Below, one piece after another: positions 15,500 through 24,527 of a stretch of DNA of 33,293 nt. Each line of letters opens with the position of its first letter. The stretch's first letter is position 1. The notes below the pieces were generated by a model. The model was not told the origin of the DNA, made no database searches, and saw only the letters and a program-made list of their open reading frames with translations. Made by a program: the position numbers and the translations under genes. This stretch comes from Thermus arciformis (GTDB lineage Bacteria; Deinococcota; Deinococci; Deinococcales; Thermaceae). Location: assembly GCF_900102145.1 (NCBI RefSeq), contig NZ_FNBC01000025.1, forward strand, positions 1-33,293. Direction: 5' to 3'.

Positions 15500-16720
15500 A
15501 TGGAAACCCTGCTTCTCGTACGGCTTTTCCACGAGCTCGCCCTTAAGGGGAAAAACCGCCCCTTCTTCCTCAAGCGGGCCAAGGCCCACGTGGGGCGGGC
15601 CCTAAAGGGCCTGGGGGTGGCCCTTCAGGGGGAGTGGCCCATGGCCCTCCTCTTCCGCCTCCCCGAGGCGGCCTGGCCCGAGGCCAAGGCCCGCCTCCAG
15701 GACACCCTGGGGGTGGAAGGCTTCGCCCGGGTCCATCGGACCCCGCCCGACCTCGAGGCCCTGAAGGCCGCCTTGGAGAAGGCCCTGGAGGGCGAGAGCT
15801 TCCGGAGCTTCCGCATCACCGCCAAGCGCTCCGACAAGGCCTTCCCCCTCACCTCCCCGGAGATAGAGCGGGCCCTCGGGGCCTTCGTGAAGGAGAGGAC
15901 CGGGGCCCAGGTGCGGCTCAAGGGGGCGGAGCGGGAGTTCGTGGTGCGCATCCTCCCCGGGGCGGCCCTTCTGGAGGTGGAGCGCCACCCGGGCCCCGGG
16001 GGGCTTCCCCCTGGGGTCTCCGGCAAGGTGGTGGCCCTCCTCTCCGGGGGCATAGACTCCCCCGTGGCCGCCTACCGCCTCATGCGCCGGGGGGCGGAGG
16101 TGGTCCTCGTCCACTTCCACCCCTTCCCCCTCCTCTCGGGGGCGAGCCGGGAAAAGGCCAAGGCCCTCGCCGAGCGCTTGGCGCGCTTCCAGCACCGCCT
16201 GAGGCTCCACCTGGTCCCCTTCAGCGAGGTGCAGCGCCACATCATCGTGGAGGCCCCCACGGCCTACCGGGTGGTCCTCTACCGCCGCTACATGCTCAGG
16301 ATCGCCGAGGCCATCGCCAAGGAAGAGGGGGCCCTTGCCCTCTGCACCGGGGACAGCCTGGGCCAGGTGGCCTCCCAGACCCTGGAGAACCTCCACGCCG
16401 TGAACCAGGCGGCCACCCTCCCCGTCCTAAGGCCCCTCATCGGGTGGGACAAGGAGGAGATCATGGCCGAGGCCAGGAGGATCGGCACCTACGAAACCTC
16501 CATCCTCCCCGACGAGGAGTGCTGCACCCTCTTCGCCCCCAAGCACCCCGTGACCCGGGCGAGGCTGGAGGTGGTCCTGCAAACGGAGGCCCGCCTCCCC
16601 ACGGAGGCGCTTTTGGCCTTGGCCCTAAAGGAGCGGGAGGTCCTCACCTACACCTGGCCCGGAAAGTCCCTACCCAAGGCGCCGGAGGACGCTTTTATAA
16701 TGGAGCATGGACCTGCTTGA
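15500..16720 (+). CDS. thiI: tRNA 4-thiouridine synthase ThiI
   Basis: The enzyme activates U8 of tRNAs by adenylation and introduces sulfur, also serving thiazole synthesis in some bacteria. The 406-residue protein has an N-terminal ferredoxin-like/THUMP region (about 1-165, with [17 protein letters not shown]) and an AANH/PP-loop domain with SGGIDSPVA (182-190). The conserved [17 protein letters not shown] and [15 protein letters not shown] follow. It lacks the C-terminal rhodanese domain of E. coli ThiI, as in many Gram-positive and thermophilic forms, so sulfur must come from another carrier. The ATG at 15500 with AGAAGGGA upstream was chosen over a longer frame that overlaps the Nudix-like gene. 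Its last 14 bases overlap the amidase gene. Confidence 0.93.
   Translation: METLLLVRLFHELALKGKNRPFFLKRAKAHVGRALKGLGVALQGEWPMALLFRLPEAAWPEAKARLQDTLGVEGFARVHRTPPDLEALKAALEKALEGESFRSFRITAKRSDKAFPLTSPEIERALGAFVKERTGAQVRLKGAEREFVVRILPGAALLEVERHPGPGGLPPGVSGKVVALLSGGIDSPVAAYRLMRRGAEVVLVHFHPFPLLSGASREKAKALAERLARFQHRLRLHLVPFSEVQRHIIVEAPTAYRVVLYRRYMLRIAEAIAKEEGALALCTGDSLGQVASQTLENLHAVNQAATLPVLRPLIGWDKEEIMAEARRIGTYETSILPDEECCTLFAPKHPVTRARLEVVLQTEARLPTEALLALALKEREVLTYTWPGKSLPKAPEDAFIMEHGPA
16696..16706 (+). promoter_or_regulatory. -10 box inside the thiI 3' end for the amidase gene
   Basis: A perfect TATAAT (16696-16701) lies 5 nt before the amidase ATG at 16707. It suggests a leaderless amidase transcript in addition to read-through from thiI. 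No good -35 is seen. Confidence 0.5.
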
Positions 16721-18011
16721 GGCGAAGCGCCTTCTGGAAACGGGGGCCACCACCCCCCTCGCCCTTCTGGAGGAGGCCCTGGAGCGGGCGCAGGCCTTCC
16801 GGGACCGGAACGCCCTCGCCTATCTGGACGAGGAGGCCGCCCGTAAGGAGGCCCTGGCCCTCACGGAGGAACTCAAGCGAGGCCAGGTGCGGGGGCCTCT
16901 CCACGGCCTTCCCCTCACCGTAAAGGACCTCTTCCCCGTGAAGGGGATGCCCACCCGGGCGGGGACGAAGGCCCCCCTCCCCCCCCTTCCCGAGGAGGCG
17001 AGGGCGGTGCGCCGCCTGAGGGAGGCCGGGGCCCTCCTCTTCGCCAAGACCAACATGCACGAGATCGCCCTGGGCATCACCGGGGAGAACCCCTGGACGG
17101 GCCCGGTGCGAAACGCCGTGGACCCCACCCGGCAGGCCGGGGGGTCTAGCGGCGGGAGCGCCGTGGCCGTGGCCTTAGGGATCGGGCTCGCCTCCTTGGG
17201 CTCGGACACCGGGGGGTCCATCCGCATCCCCGCGGGCTTCAACGGGGTGGTGGGCTTCAAGCCCTCCTACGGCCGGGTGAGCCTGGAAGGGGCCCTTCCC
17301 CTCTCCCGCTCCACGGACCACGCCGGGCCCCTCACCAAGAGCGTCCGAGACGCCCACTTCCTCACGGAGATCCTGGCCGGGGAGAGCATCCCCTTGGAGG
17401 GCGTCCAGAACCCCGTTTTCGGGGTCCCTTTGGACTTCCTAGAGGGGAGGCTTGGGGTGGAGGTGCGGAAGGCCTTCACCCGGCTCTTGGAAGACCTCCC
17501 CGCCCTAAGGGCCGAGGTCCGGGAGGTCTCCTTGCCCTTAAGGGGGGTCTATGAGGTCTACACCCGCCTCGTGCGCTACGAGGCGGCCCGGATCCACGAG
17601 AAGGCCCTGAAGGAGCACCCCGAAGGCTTCTCCCCCCAGGTGCGGGAAGCCCTCCTCGCGGGCCTCGCCCTCACGGAGAAGGACTACCGGGACGCCGTGG
17701 CCGAGCGGGAGGCCCTGCGCCTGGAGCTCGCCAAGGCCTTAAGGGGGGTGGACGCCCTCCTCCTCCCCGTCCAGCCCCTCCCCGCGCCCCCCTTGGGCAC
17801 GGAGGAGGTGGAGCTGGAGTCCGGCAGGAAGGGCCACCGGGAGGCCTTCATCACCCTCACCCTCCCCTTCAGCCTCCTCGGGGTCCCCACCCTCGCCCTC
17901 CCCTTCGCCAAGGTGGAGGGGATGCCCGTGGGGCTCCAGGTGGTGGGGCCTTACGGGGAGGACGGGAGGGTCCTGGCCCTCGGGGGGTGGCTCGAGGCCC
18001 GCCTCAAGTGA
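16707..18011 (+). CDS. Amidase signature family hydrolase
   Basis: A 434-residue enzyme with the Lys-cisSer-Ser triad of amidase signature proteins: Lys73 in LPLTVKDLF, Ser147 in [13 protein letters not shown] and Ser171 in [16 protein letters not shown]. Members hydrolyse amide bonds in varied substrates; GatA, the glutaminase subunit of tRNA amidotransferase, is a close relative. With no gatB or gatC nearby and a shorter length than typical GatA, a stand-alone amidase is more likely. The substrate is unknown. It overlaps thiI by 14 nt at its start and the convergent anion transporter gene by 8 nt at its end. Confidence 0.88.
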   Translation: MDLLEAKRLLETGATTPLALLEEALERAQAFRDRNALAYLDEEAARKEALALTEELKRGQVRGPLHGLPLTVKDLFPVKGMPTRAGTKAPLPPLPEEARAVRRLREAGALLFAKTNMHEIALGITGENPWTGPVRNAVDPTRQAGGSSGGSAVAVALGIGLASLGSDTGGSIRIPAGFNGVVGFKPSYGRVSLEGALPLSRSTDHAGPLTKSVRDAHFLTEILAGESIPLEGVQNPVFGVPLDFLEGRLGVEVRKAFTRLLEDLPALRAEVREVSLPLRGVYEVYTRLVRYEAARIHEKALKEHPEGFSPQVREALLAGLALTEKDYRDAVAEREALRLELAKALRGVDALLLPVQPLPAPPLGTEEVELESGRKGHREAFITLTLPFSLLGVPTLALPFAKVEGMPVGLQVVGPYGEDGRVLALGGWLEARLK

Positions 18012-19194
18012 GCCAGAGGTAGAGGGCGGCCAAGGAGAGGAGGGTAAGGGGCAGGCCCAGGCGGAGGTGCTCCAGGAGGCCCACCTGCACGCCCTCCCGC
18101 TTGGCCCCTTCCGCCACGATGAGGTTCGCCACGCTGGCGAGGAGGGTGAGGTTTCCCGCCAGGGTGCTCCCCCCGGCGAGGAGGAGCCACTCCTCCGGGG
18201 TCTTGGCCAAAGGGGCGAGGAGGAGGACCGCGGGCACGTTGGAGATGAGGAGGGAGAGGAGGGTGGCGGCGAGGAGGAGGCCGAGGGGGCTAGAGGCGAG
18301 GGGCAAAAGGGCCTCCGCCACCCCCAGGCGGCGCACCCCTTCCGTGAGGACGAAGAGCCCGCCGAACATCACCAAAAGCTCCCAGTCCACCCGGGTGAAG
18401 TACCGCTCCGAGCGGAGCCTCCGGGTGAAGAGGAGAAGCCCCGCCGCCACCAAGGCCCCCTGGGCCATGGGGTAGCCGAGGAGGAAGGCGAGGAGGAGCC
18501 CCGAGGCCACGAGAAGCCCTTTGCGGAGAAGCCCGGGGTGGAGCCGGTAGCGCAAAGGGGGAGGGGGCGGGAGGGGCCTTAGGGAGCGGGTCTCGGGGTA
18601 GAGGAGGGCGAGGAGGCCCACCTGCAGGGCGAGGCCCAGGAAGGCCACGGGGAAGAGGGCCCGGAGGAAGTCCAGGTAGGTCATCCCCGAGAGGCTCGCC
18701 ACCAGGATGTTCTGGGGGTTTCCCGTGGGGGTCATGAGGCTTCCCGTGTTCACCCCCGCCATGAGGGCGAGGAGGTAGGGCACGGGGTTCAGGCCCAGGC
18801 CCCGGGCGAGGCGGAGGACGAGGGGGGTGAGGAGGAGGGCCATGGTGTCGTTGAGGAAGAGGGCGGAAAGGAGGCCTGAGCCCAGGCTGAGGAGGACGAG
18901 GAGGGCGAAGGGGGTCCTGGCCCTTTTCCAAAGCCCCTCCGCCACCCAGCCGAAGAAGCCCGCGTAGCCCAGGTGGGCGTTCAGGACCATGACCCCGAAG
19001 AGGAAGACCAGGGTGGCGGGGTCCAGGGCCCGCCAGGCCTCCTCGAGGTCCAAGGCGCCGAGGAGCACGAGGAGGCTTGCCCCCACCAGGGCCACCCCCG
19101 CCCGGTTCATGCGGTAGCCGGGAAGCCCCCCCAGGGCGAGGCCCAGGTAGGCGAGGAGGAGGACGAGGAGGCTAAGGGTTTCCCGAAGCGCCAT
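18004..19194 (-). CDS. ArsB/NhaD-type anion transporter (ion transporter superfamily)
   Basis: A 396-residue membrane protein with about 11-12 hydrophobic segments. Superfamily marks are FLFGVMVLNAHLGYAGFF, LNDTMALLLTPLVLRLAR, GVNTGSLMTPTGNPQNILVA in the first half, and LISNVPAVLLLAPLA and GSTLAGNLTLLASVANLIVAEGAKR in the second, mirroring each other as the two inverted repeats of this fold. Such proteins move arsenite, citrate, sulfate or other anions, or exchange Na+ for H+. No arsenic genes (arsR, arsC) are nearby, so arsenite export is not supported. It overlaps the upstream GNAT gene by 23 nt, suggesting a shared transcript and coupled translation. Confidence 0.85.
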   Translation of the reverse strand: MALRETLSLLVLLLAYLGLALGGLPGYRMNRAGVALVGASLLVLLGALDLEEAWRALDPATLVFLFGVMVLNAHLGYAGFFGWVAEGLWKRARTPFALLVLLSLGSGLLSALFLNDTMALLLTPLVLRLARGLGLNPVPYLLALMAGVNTGSLMTPTGNPQNILVASLSGMTYLDFLRALFPVAFLGLALQVGLLALLYPETRSLRPLPPPPPLRYRLHPGLLRKGLLVASGLLLAFLLGYPMAQGALVAAGLLLFTRRLRSERYFTRVDWELLVMFGGLFVLTEGVRRLGVAEALLPLASSPLGLLLAATLLSLLISNVPAVLLLAPLAKTPEEWLLLAGGSTLAGNLTLLASVANLIVAEGAKREGVQVGLLEHLRLGLPLTLLSLAALYLWLT

Positions 19195-19756
19195 AGAGCC
19201 TGGCCTCTAGCCTCGCCTTCACCCCCGGCCACTCCTCCTTGAGGACGCTATAGACCACGTCGTCCCGGAAGGCGCCGTCGGGAAGCCTGCGGTTTTTCCG
19301 CAAGACCCCTTCCCGCACCGCTCCCAGGGCCTCCAGGGCCCTTTGGCTCCTTTCGTTCCTCAGGTCCACCTTGAACTGGACCCTCTCCGCCCCGAGGACC
19401 TCAAAGGCGTGGCGGAGGAGGAGGTACTTGGCCTCCTTGTTGACGGGGCTTCCCCAGAAGGGCTTGAAGAGCATGGTGCCGAGCTCCAGCTTGGCGTGCT
19501 CGGGCTCGGGGGCGATGACGGAGATGCGCCCCGCGAGGGCGTCCTCCCGATAGACGGCCCAGTTCACCCGGCCGGGTTCGGCGAGAAGCCCCTCCAGATG
19601 GGCCCTCAAGGCCTCGGGCGTGGCCTCCTGCGGGGCCCGGCTCAAAAAGCGGTAGACCTCGGGGTCGTAGTGACGGAGAAAGGCGGGAAGGTGGGCGAGG
19701 CTTAGGGGCCTAAGGCGCACGTACCGTCCTTCCAAGACCTGAGGAAAGCGCCACAT
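19172..19756 (-). CDS. GNAT family N-acetyltransferase (RimJ/RimL type)
   Basis: A 194-residue acetyl-CoA dependent transferase. The N-terminal LEGRYVRLRPLSLAHLPAFLRH is typical of RimJ/RimL proteins, the middle has ELGTMLFKPFWGSPVNKEAKYLLLRHAFE where acetyl-CoA binds, and the end has RVQFKVDLRNERSQRALEALGAVREGVLRKNRRLPDGAFRDDVVYSVLKEEW, the family's classic close. The acceptor is unknown. The ATG at 19756 was chosen because CATAAT lies 6 nt upstream; longer reading of the frame would run into the divergent ABC operon. Its end overlaps the anion transporter start. Confidence 0.9.
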   Translation of the reverse strand: MWRFPQVLEGRYVRLRPLSLAHLPAFLRHYDPEVYRFLSRAPQEATPEALRAHLEGLLAEPGRVNWAVYREDALAGRISVIAPEPEHAKLELGTMLFKPFWGSPVNKEAKYLLLRHAFEVLGAERVQFKVDLRNERSQRALEALGAVREGVLRKNRRLPDGAFRDDVVYSVLKEEWPGVKARLEARLYGASGNP

Positions 19757-19801
19757 GAACCCATTATGCTGTGGTAAAATTCCCCTTGAAAGGAGGCAAG
19801 G
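19757..19801. promoter_or_regulatory. Divergent promoter region of the GNAT gene and ABC operon
   Basis: Minus strand: CATAAT (19763-19768), 6 nt before the GNAT ATG. Plus strand: TAAAAT (19775-19780), giving a short leader with the strong ribosome site AAAGGAGG (19789-19796), 5 nt before the ATG of the receptor gene. The -35 boxes are weak on both sides. Confidence 0.55.
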
Positions 19802-21043
19802 ATGTTGCAAAAGCGCTTTCTCTTGGTCCTTTCGTCGCTTTTGGGTCTTTCCTTTGCCCAGACTGTCACCATCACCTACTGGCAGTACGAGTTTAAAAGC
19901 AAGGTGGAGGCGGTAGATGAGCTCATCCGCCGCTTTGAGGCCCAAAATCCAGGGATCAGGGTGGTACAGCAAACCTTCCCTTACGACGCTTACCAACAGA
20001 AGGTGGCCGCAGCCATCCCCGCCGGGCAGGGGCCGGACGTGGTGAACCTCTACTACGGCTGGGCCCCTACCTGGGTCAAGGCGGGTTACCTCGTGCCCTT
20101 ACCCGAAGAGTGGAGCGCGCGGGTAGACCGGGAGTTTGTGTCCATGGTTCAGGCCGTCAAGATCGGGGAGAAGGTCTACGGTGTTCCCACGGCTGTGCGG
20201 AGCCTGGCCCTCTTCTACAACAAGGACCTCTTCCGTCAGGCGGGCCTTTCCGGTCCTCCCAGGAGCTGGGACGAGTTCCTGGCGGCGGCTAAGAAGCTCA
20301 CGGTGAAGCAAGGGGGGCGCTTCACCCAAATCGGTTACGGCATCGCCCCCGATGGGCAGGACCATCATTTGGTGCGGGAGATCTTGGTGCGCCAGTTTGG
20401 CGGTCGTCCCTATTCCGAGGACGGCCGCAAAGTCCTTTACCTCAGCGAGCCAGGCCTCAAAGCCTTCACCTTTTACACCGACTGGGTGCGCAAGCACGAG
20501 ATCGGGGTGCCGAACTTCTTCCCCGGCAATAACGGCTACCGGGATGGCTTCATGGCGGGAAGGATCGGGATGATCATAGACGGCTCCTTCGCCATCGGCA
20601 CCATCCAACAAGGGGCCCGCTTTTCCTGGGGGGTCGCTGAACTTCCCGTGGAGCGGGCAGGAGGCCGGAAGGCCAACTTTGGTTCCTTCTGGATGCATGG
20701 CCTCACCCCCTTGGCTACCGGACCCAAAAGGGAGGCTGCCCTCAAGTTCTTGGCCTTCCTTACTTCCGAGGAAACCCAGCGTTACTGGCTGGAAAAAGTG
20801 GGTGAGCTTCCGGCTAGCAAGGCGCTCATCCGGGACCCCAAGCTTTCCTTGGACCCCATCTATGGACCTTTTATTTTGAGCCTGGGCTACGCCAAGGCCA
20901 CCCCCTTTGTGGACGAAACCGCCCAACGCAAAGTGATGGTGGACGCCATCAACCGGGTCATTCTCCAGGGGATGGACCCGGCCCAGTCCCTGCGCATGGC
21001 CGCGGAGGAGGAGCAGAAGATCCTGGACCGCTTCTGGAGGTAG
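19802..21043 (+). CDS. ABC transporter solute-binding protein (family 1, sugar type)
   Basis: A 413-residue exported receptor. The signal peptide ends near GLSFAQ, without a lipobox. The mature start TVTITYWQYEFKSKVEAVDELIRRFEAQNPGIRV is the classic opening of family 1 sugar receptors, followed by GQGPDVVNLYYGWAPTWVKAGYLVPL, GVPTAVRSLALFYNKDLFRQAGL...PRSWDEFLAAAKKL and, late, EAALKFLAFLTSEETQRYW. The cargo is probably a sugar or oligosaccharide but cannot be read from sequence. It leads an operon with two permeases and no ATPase. Codons such as CTT, TTG, TTT and GGT are much commoner than in neighbours. Confidence 0.93.
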   Translation: MLQKRFLLVLSSLLGLSFAQTVTITYWQYEFKSKVEAVDELIRRFEAQNPGIRVVQQTFPYDAYQQKVAAAIPAGQGPDVVNLYYGWAPTWVKAGYLVPLPEEWSARVDREFVSMVQAVKIGEKVYGVPTAVRSLALFYNKDLFRQAGLSGPPRSWDEFLAAAKKLTVKQGGRFTQIGYGIAPDGQDHHLVREILVRQFGGRPYSEDGRKVLYLSEPGLKAFTFYTDWVRKHEIGVPNFFPGNNGYRDGFMAGRIGMIIDGSFAIGTIQQGARFSWGVAELPVERAGGRKANFGSFWMHGLTPLATGPKREAALKFLAFLTSEETQRYWLEKVGELPASKALIRDPKLSLDPIYGPFILSLGYAKATPFVDETAQRKVMVDAINRVILQGMDPAQSLRMAAEEEQKILDRFWR

Positions 21044-21044
21044 G

Positions 21045-21935
21045 GTGCGGCTTAGCCTCGGCCAGCGGGAAGCTCTTTGGGCGTACGTCTTCTTAGCCAT
21101 CCCCCTGGCTTTCTTCCTCTACTTCCGCATTTTCCCCACCTTCCAGGCCCTAGGGCTTTCCCTTTACGAATGGCACGCTGACCCAGGAGCCAGGAAATTC
21201 GTGGGGCTGGAGCACTACGAGCGCCTCCTCGAGGATCCCCTCTTTCGTAGGGCCTTGACCAACACCTTTTTGTACACCTTGCTCGGGGTTCCGTCCCAGC
21301 TTTTCCTAGGTTTGGCCATCGCCCTTCTTTTGCAACGGGTGAAGGTGGCCCGGGATTTCTTCCGGGCGGTCTACTTCGCCCCCTATGTGACCCCCGCGGT
21401 GGCCGTGGCCTGGGTGTGGAGCTGGATGCTTTCCCCCCACTTCGGCCTGGTGAACGAAATCCTCACCCTCGTTGGCCTCCCACCCCAGCCCTTCCTGCAA
21501 AGCCCCACCCAGGCCTTACCTACCGTGACGTGGGTGGTGGTCTGGCAGAACCTGGGCTTCCAAGTGGTCTTGTTCTTGGCAGGGTTGGAAAGCATCCCCC
21601 GCCAGTACTACGAGGCGGCCCGGATTGACGGGGGGGAGGGCTGGAGGCTTTTCCGGCACATCACCTGGCCCCTCCTAAACCCGGTCCTGGTTTTTTCCGT
21701 GGTGATCGCCACCATCGGCTACCTGCAGCTTTTCACCCAGGTGGTGAACCTTAACTTCACCGACCAAGGGGGGCCCTTGAACAGCACCTTGACCCTGGCC
21801 CTTTACATCTACCAGCTGGCCTTTCTCCGCTTCCAGTTAGGGTATGCGGCGGCGGTCACTGTGGTGCTCTTTGCCCTTATCTTTTTGATTACCCTTGTGC
21901 AGCTCCGGGTCTTTACGCGGAAGGTGGAGCTATGA
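21045..21935 (+). CDS. ABC sugar transporter permease (MalF/UgpA type)
   Basis: A 296-residue membrane protein with six likely helices. It starts with the usual basic end and WAYVFLAIPLAFFLYFRIFPTFQALGLSLYEW, and carries the cytoplasmic EAA loop YYEAARIDGGEGWRLFRHITWPLL that contacts the ATPase. The GTG start lies one base after the receptor stop codon, so translation is probably coupled. It overlaps the second permease gene by 4 nt (ATGA). It shares the looser codon style of the receptor gene. Confidence 0.93.
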   Translation: MRLSLGQREALWAYVFLAIPLAFFLYFRIFPTFQALGLSLYEWHADPGARKFVGLEHYERLLEDPLFRRALTNTFLYTLLGVPSQLFLGLAIALLLQRVKVARDFFRAVYFAPYVTPAVAVAWVWSWMLSPHFGLVNEILTLVGLPPQPFLQSPTQALPTVTWVVVWQNLGFQVVLFLAGLESIPRQYYEAARIDGGEGWRLFRHITWPLLNPVLVFSVVIATIGYLQLFTQVVNLNFTDQGGPLNSTLTLALYIYQLAFLRFQLGYAAAVTVVLFALIFLITLVQLRVFTRKVEL

Positions 21936-22753
21936 GGGCGCAAAGGCGTCTTGGGGACCTTTTGGCTCTCCTCCTTCTGGGCCTGGGAAGCGGGGTCATG
22001 GTTCTCCCCTTTCTCTGGATGATCCTCACCTCCCTTAAGCCCTTTCCTGAGCTCTTTACCCTTCGCTTTCTGCCCCAAGAGCCCACTCTGGAAAACTACC
22101 GGCAGGTCCTCTGGGGAACGGGGTTTCCCCGCTGGTTCCTGAATAGCCTTTTGGTGGCCACAGTAACCACGGCCTCCGTGCTCTTCTTTGACAGCCTCGC
22201 GGGCTATACCCTAGCTCGGCTCCGCTTCCCCGGGAGGAACGTCTTTTTCGTACTGATCCTCTCCACCCTCATGGTGCCCACGGAGATGCTGGTCATCCCA
22301 TGGTATGTAATGAGCGCGGAAAAAGGATGGATCAACACTTACTTTGGCCTCCTTTTCCCGGGCCTCATGAGCGCCTTTGGCATCTTCCTCATGCGGCAGT
22401 TTTTTGAGACCCTGCCCCAGGATCTCTTCGATGCCGCCCGAATTGACGGGCTTTCCGAGTTTGGGGTCTTTTGGCGGGTGGGCCTTCCCTTGGTGCGTCC
22501 GGCTCTGGCCGCCCTGGGTATCTTCACCTTCCTAGGTAACTGGAACGCCTTCCTCTGGCCTCTCATCGTGGTGCAGACCCCACAGATGCGCACCCTGCCG
22601 GTGGGGATCGCCCTCTTCTCGGGGGAGGCGGGCACGGCCTGGAACCTGATCATGGCCGCATCAAGCCTGGCCATCCTACCGGTCTTGGTGGTCTTCTTCT
22701 TCTTCCAGCGGCAGATCATCGAGGGCGTGGTACTGACGGGGCTCAAGGGCTGA
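21932..22753 (+). CDS. ABC sugar transporter permease (MalG/UgpE type)
   Basis: A 273-residue membrane protein with six likely helices. Family marks are the early LPFLWMILTSLKPFPELF, the central DSLAGYTLARLRFPGRNVFF, and the EAA loop LFDAARIDGLSEFGVFWRVGLPLVRPALAALGIFTFLGNWNAFLWPL. The end FQRQIIEGVVLTGLKG is the standard close of this subunit. With the preceding permease it makes the heterodimeric channel. No ATPase gene follows; the next gene is mogA. An ATPase shared by several sugar systems, as MsiK or MalK does elsewhere, is inferred. Confidence 0.94.
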   Translation: MRAQRRLGDLLALLLLGLGSGVMVLPFLWMILTSLKPFPELFTLRFLPQEPTLENYRQVLWGTGFPRWFLNSLLVATVTTASVLFFDSLAGYTLARLRFPGRNVFFVLILSTLMVPTEMLVIPWYVMSAEKGWINTYFGLLFPGLMSAFGIFLMRQFFETLPQDLFDAARIDGLSEFGVFWRVGLPLVRPALAALGIFTFLGNWNAFLWPLIVVQTPQMRTLPVGIALFSGEAGTAWNLIMAASSLAILPVLVVFFFFQRQIIEGVVLTGLKG

Positions 22754-22767
22754 TCCGGGGAGCGTGA

Positions 22768-22780
22768 TAGGCTAAGGGCA
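22768..22780 (+). promoter_or_regulatory. -10 box of mogA
   Basis: TAGGCT (22768-22773), 7 nt, then ATG at 22781. This fits leaderless transcription independent of the ABC operon. Confidence 0.45.
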
Positions 22781-23275
22781 ATGTTCCGCGTGGGCATCCT
22801 CACCGTCTCCGACAAAGGCTACCGGGGCGAACGGGAGGACACCACCCACTTGGCCATCCGGGAGGCCCTGAAGGGAGGGCCCTTTGAGGTGGCGGCCTAC
22901 GAGCTCGTGCCCGACGAGCCCCCCATGATCAAGAAGGTCCTCAGGCTCTGGGCGGACCGGGAGGGCCTGGACCTCGTCCTCACCAACGGGGGGACGGGGC
23001 TTGCCCCCCGGGACCGGACCCCCGAGGCCACGCGGGAGCTTCTGGACCGGGAGGTGCCGGGCCTCGCCGAGCTCATGCGCCTTGTGGGGCTCAGGAAGAC
23101 CCCCATGGCCGCCCTCTCCCGCGGGGTGGCGGGGGTCCGGGGAAGGACCCTGATCCTGAACCTCCCGGGAAGCCCCAAGGGGGCGAGGGAGTCCTTGGAG
23201 GCCGTGCTCCCCGTCTTGCCCCACGCCCTCTCCCTGGTGACGGGCAAGCCCTGGAAGGAGGGGCACCATGAGTAG
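22781..23275 (+). CDS. mogA: Molybdopterin adenylyltransferase (MogA/MoaB family)
   Basis: A 164-residue enzyme of molybdenum cofactor synthesis that adenylylates molybdopterin before metal insertion. It opens RVGILTVSDKGYRGEREDTT and has LVLTNGGTGLAPRDRTPEAT, the family's MPT-binding motif, and LILNLPGSPKGARESL near the end. MogA and MoaB cannot be separated safely by eye. No other cofactor gene adjoins it, but the window encodes a molybdopterin enzyme at 13012-15024. Its last 8 bases overlap the aminotransferase gene, which suggests coupling without an obvious metabolic link. Confidence 0.92.
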   Translation: MFRVGILTVSDKGYRGEREDTTHLAIREALKGGPFEVAAYELVPDEPPMIKKVLRLWADREGLDLVLTNGGTGLAPRDRTPEATRELLDREVPGLAELMRLVGLRKTPMAALSRGVAGVRGRTLILNLPGSPKGARESLEAVLPVLPHALSLVTGKPWKEGHHE

Positions 23276-24425
23276 GGTCCCGGAGCCCTCGGTCTTTCTG
23301 GTGGTGGACGAGGCCAAGCGGAAGGCCCGGGAGCGGGGCGTGAGGCTCCTTGACCTCTCCATCGGCTCCACCGACCTCCCGCCCCCCGAGGCCCCCCTGA
23401 AGGCCCTGGCCGAGGCCTTGAACGACCCCGCCACCTACGGCTACTGCCTGAAGAGCTGCACCCTCCCCTTCCTGGAGGAGGCGGCCCGCTGGTACCAGGG
23501 CCGCTACGGGGTGGGCCTGGACCCCAGGCGGGAGGCCCTGGCCCTCATCGGAAGCCAAGAGGGGCTCGCTCACCTCCTCCTCGCCCTCACGGAGCCCGAA
23601 GACCTCCTCCTCCTCCCCGAGGTGGCCTACCCCAGCTACTTCGGGGCGGCCCGGGTGGCCTCCTTGAGGACCTTCCTCATCCCCCTAAGGGAGGACGGCC
23701 TCGCCGACCTCCAGGCGGTGCCGGAAGGCGTGTGGCGGGAGGCCAAGGTCCTCCTCCTCAACTACCCCAACAACCCCACGGGGGCCGTGGCCGACTGGGG
23801 CTACTTTGAGGAGGCCCTGGGCCTTGTGCGAAAGCACGGCCTCTGGCTCATCCACGACAACCCCTACGTGGACCAGGTCTACGAGGGGGAGGCCCCCTCC
23901 CCCCTGGCCCTCCCCGGGGCCAAGGAGCGGGTGGTGGAGCTCTTCTCCCTCTCCAAGAGCTACAACCTGGCGGGCTTCCGTCTGGGCTTCGCCCTGGGGA
24001 GCGAGGAGGCCCTCGCCCGCCTGGAGCGGGTGAAGGGGGTCATAGACTTCAACCAGTACGCCGGCATCCTCCGCATGGGGGTGGAGGCCCTGAAGACCCC
24101 CAAGGAGGTGACCCAGGGCCACGCCCGGGTCTACCGGGAAAGGGCCTTGGGGATGGCCGAGGCCCTAAAGGGGGCCCTAAGCCTCCTTCCGCCCCGGGCC
24201 ACCATGTACCTCTGGGGGCGGCTTCCCGAGGGGGTGGACGACCTGGAGTTCGCCCTCGGCCTGGTGGAGCGGGGGGTGGTCCTGGCCCCGGGCCGGGGGT
24301 TTGGGCCGGGGGGCGTGGGGTGGGTGCGCATCGCCCTGGTGAGGCCCCTGGAGGAGCTCCTTCGGGCGGCGGCGATCCTCCGGGAAGCCCTGGACGGCCC
24401 GCCTCGCTTGGGCGGGGGCCTCTAG
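23268..24425 (+). CDS. PLP-dependent aminotransferase, class I/II
   Basis: A 385-residue fold-type I aminotransferase. Visible are LLDLSIGSTDLPPPEAPLKAL at the start, the aromatic-binding region LIGSQEGLAHLLLAL, LLLNYPNNPTGAVAD, the Asp in LIHDNPYVDQVYEG, and the PLP Schiff-base Lys in FSLSKSYNLAGFRLGFA. RIALVRPLEEL near the end holds the carboxylate-binding Arg. The pattern resembles the LL-diaminopimelate / succinyl-diaminopimelate aminotransferase group, but the substrate cannot be fixed. The start overlaps mogA by 8 nt and has GGAGGGGC just upstream. Confidence 0.88.
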   Translation: MSRVPEPSVFLVVDEAKRKARERGVRLLDLSIGSTDLPPPEAPLKALAEALNDPATYGYCLKSCTLPFLEEAARWYQGRYGVGLDPRREALALIGSQEGLAHLLLALTEPEDLLLLPEVAYPSYFGAARVASLRTFLIPLREDGLADLQAVPEGVWREAKVLLLNYPNNPTGAVADWGYFEEALGLVRKHGLWLIHDNPYVDQVYEGEAPSPLALPGAKERVVELFSLSKSYNLAGFRLGFALGSEEALARLERVKGVIDFNQYAGILRMGVEALKTPKEVTQGHARVYRERALGMAEALKGALSLLPPRATMYLWGRLPEGVDDLEFALGLVERGVVLAPGRGFGPGGVGWVRIALVRPLEELLRAAAILREALDGPPRLGGGL

Positions 24426-24426
24426 G

Positions 24427-24527
24427 CTAAGTACCCCGCTCTGGCTTGCGCCAGAGCGGGGGCCCCAAAAGAGCCTTCGCAAAGCCCTACCCCCGGCGTC
24501 CCATGTGGCGAAATCAAGGTGCGGGCA
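24427..24527 (+). repeat. Dispersed palindromic element, copy D, with about 65 bp conserved tail
   Basis: CTAAGTACCCC runs into a perfect 12-bp stem (24434-24445 with 24450-24461, loop TTGC), then GGGGGCCCCAAAAG and a tail ending GCGAAATCAAGGTGC. It directly follows the aminotransferase stop codon and is tandem with copy E. Confidence 0.75.

Noticed and set aside
16707-18011. GatA subunit of tRNA amidotransferase
   Set aside because: The amidase triad fits, but gatB and gatC are absent here and the protein is shorter than usual GatA; a stand-alone amidase is the safer call.
18004-19194. Arsenic resistance locus
   Set aside because: The transporter belongs to a broad anion transporter superfamily, and no arsR, arsC or arsM gene is nearby.
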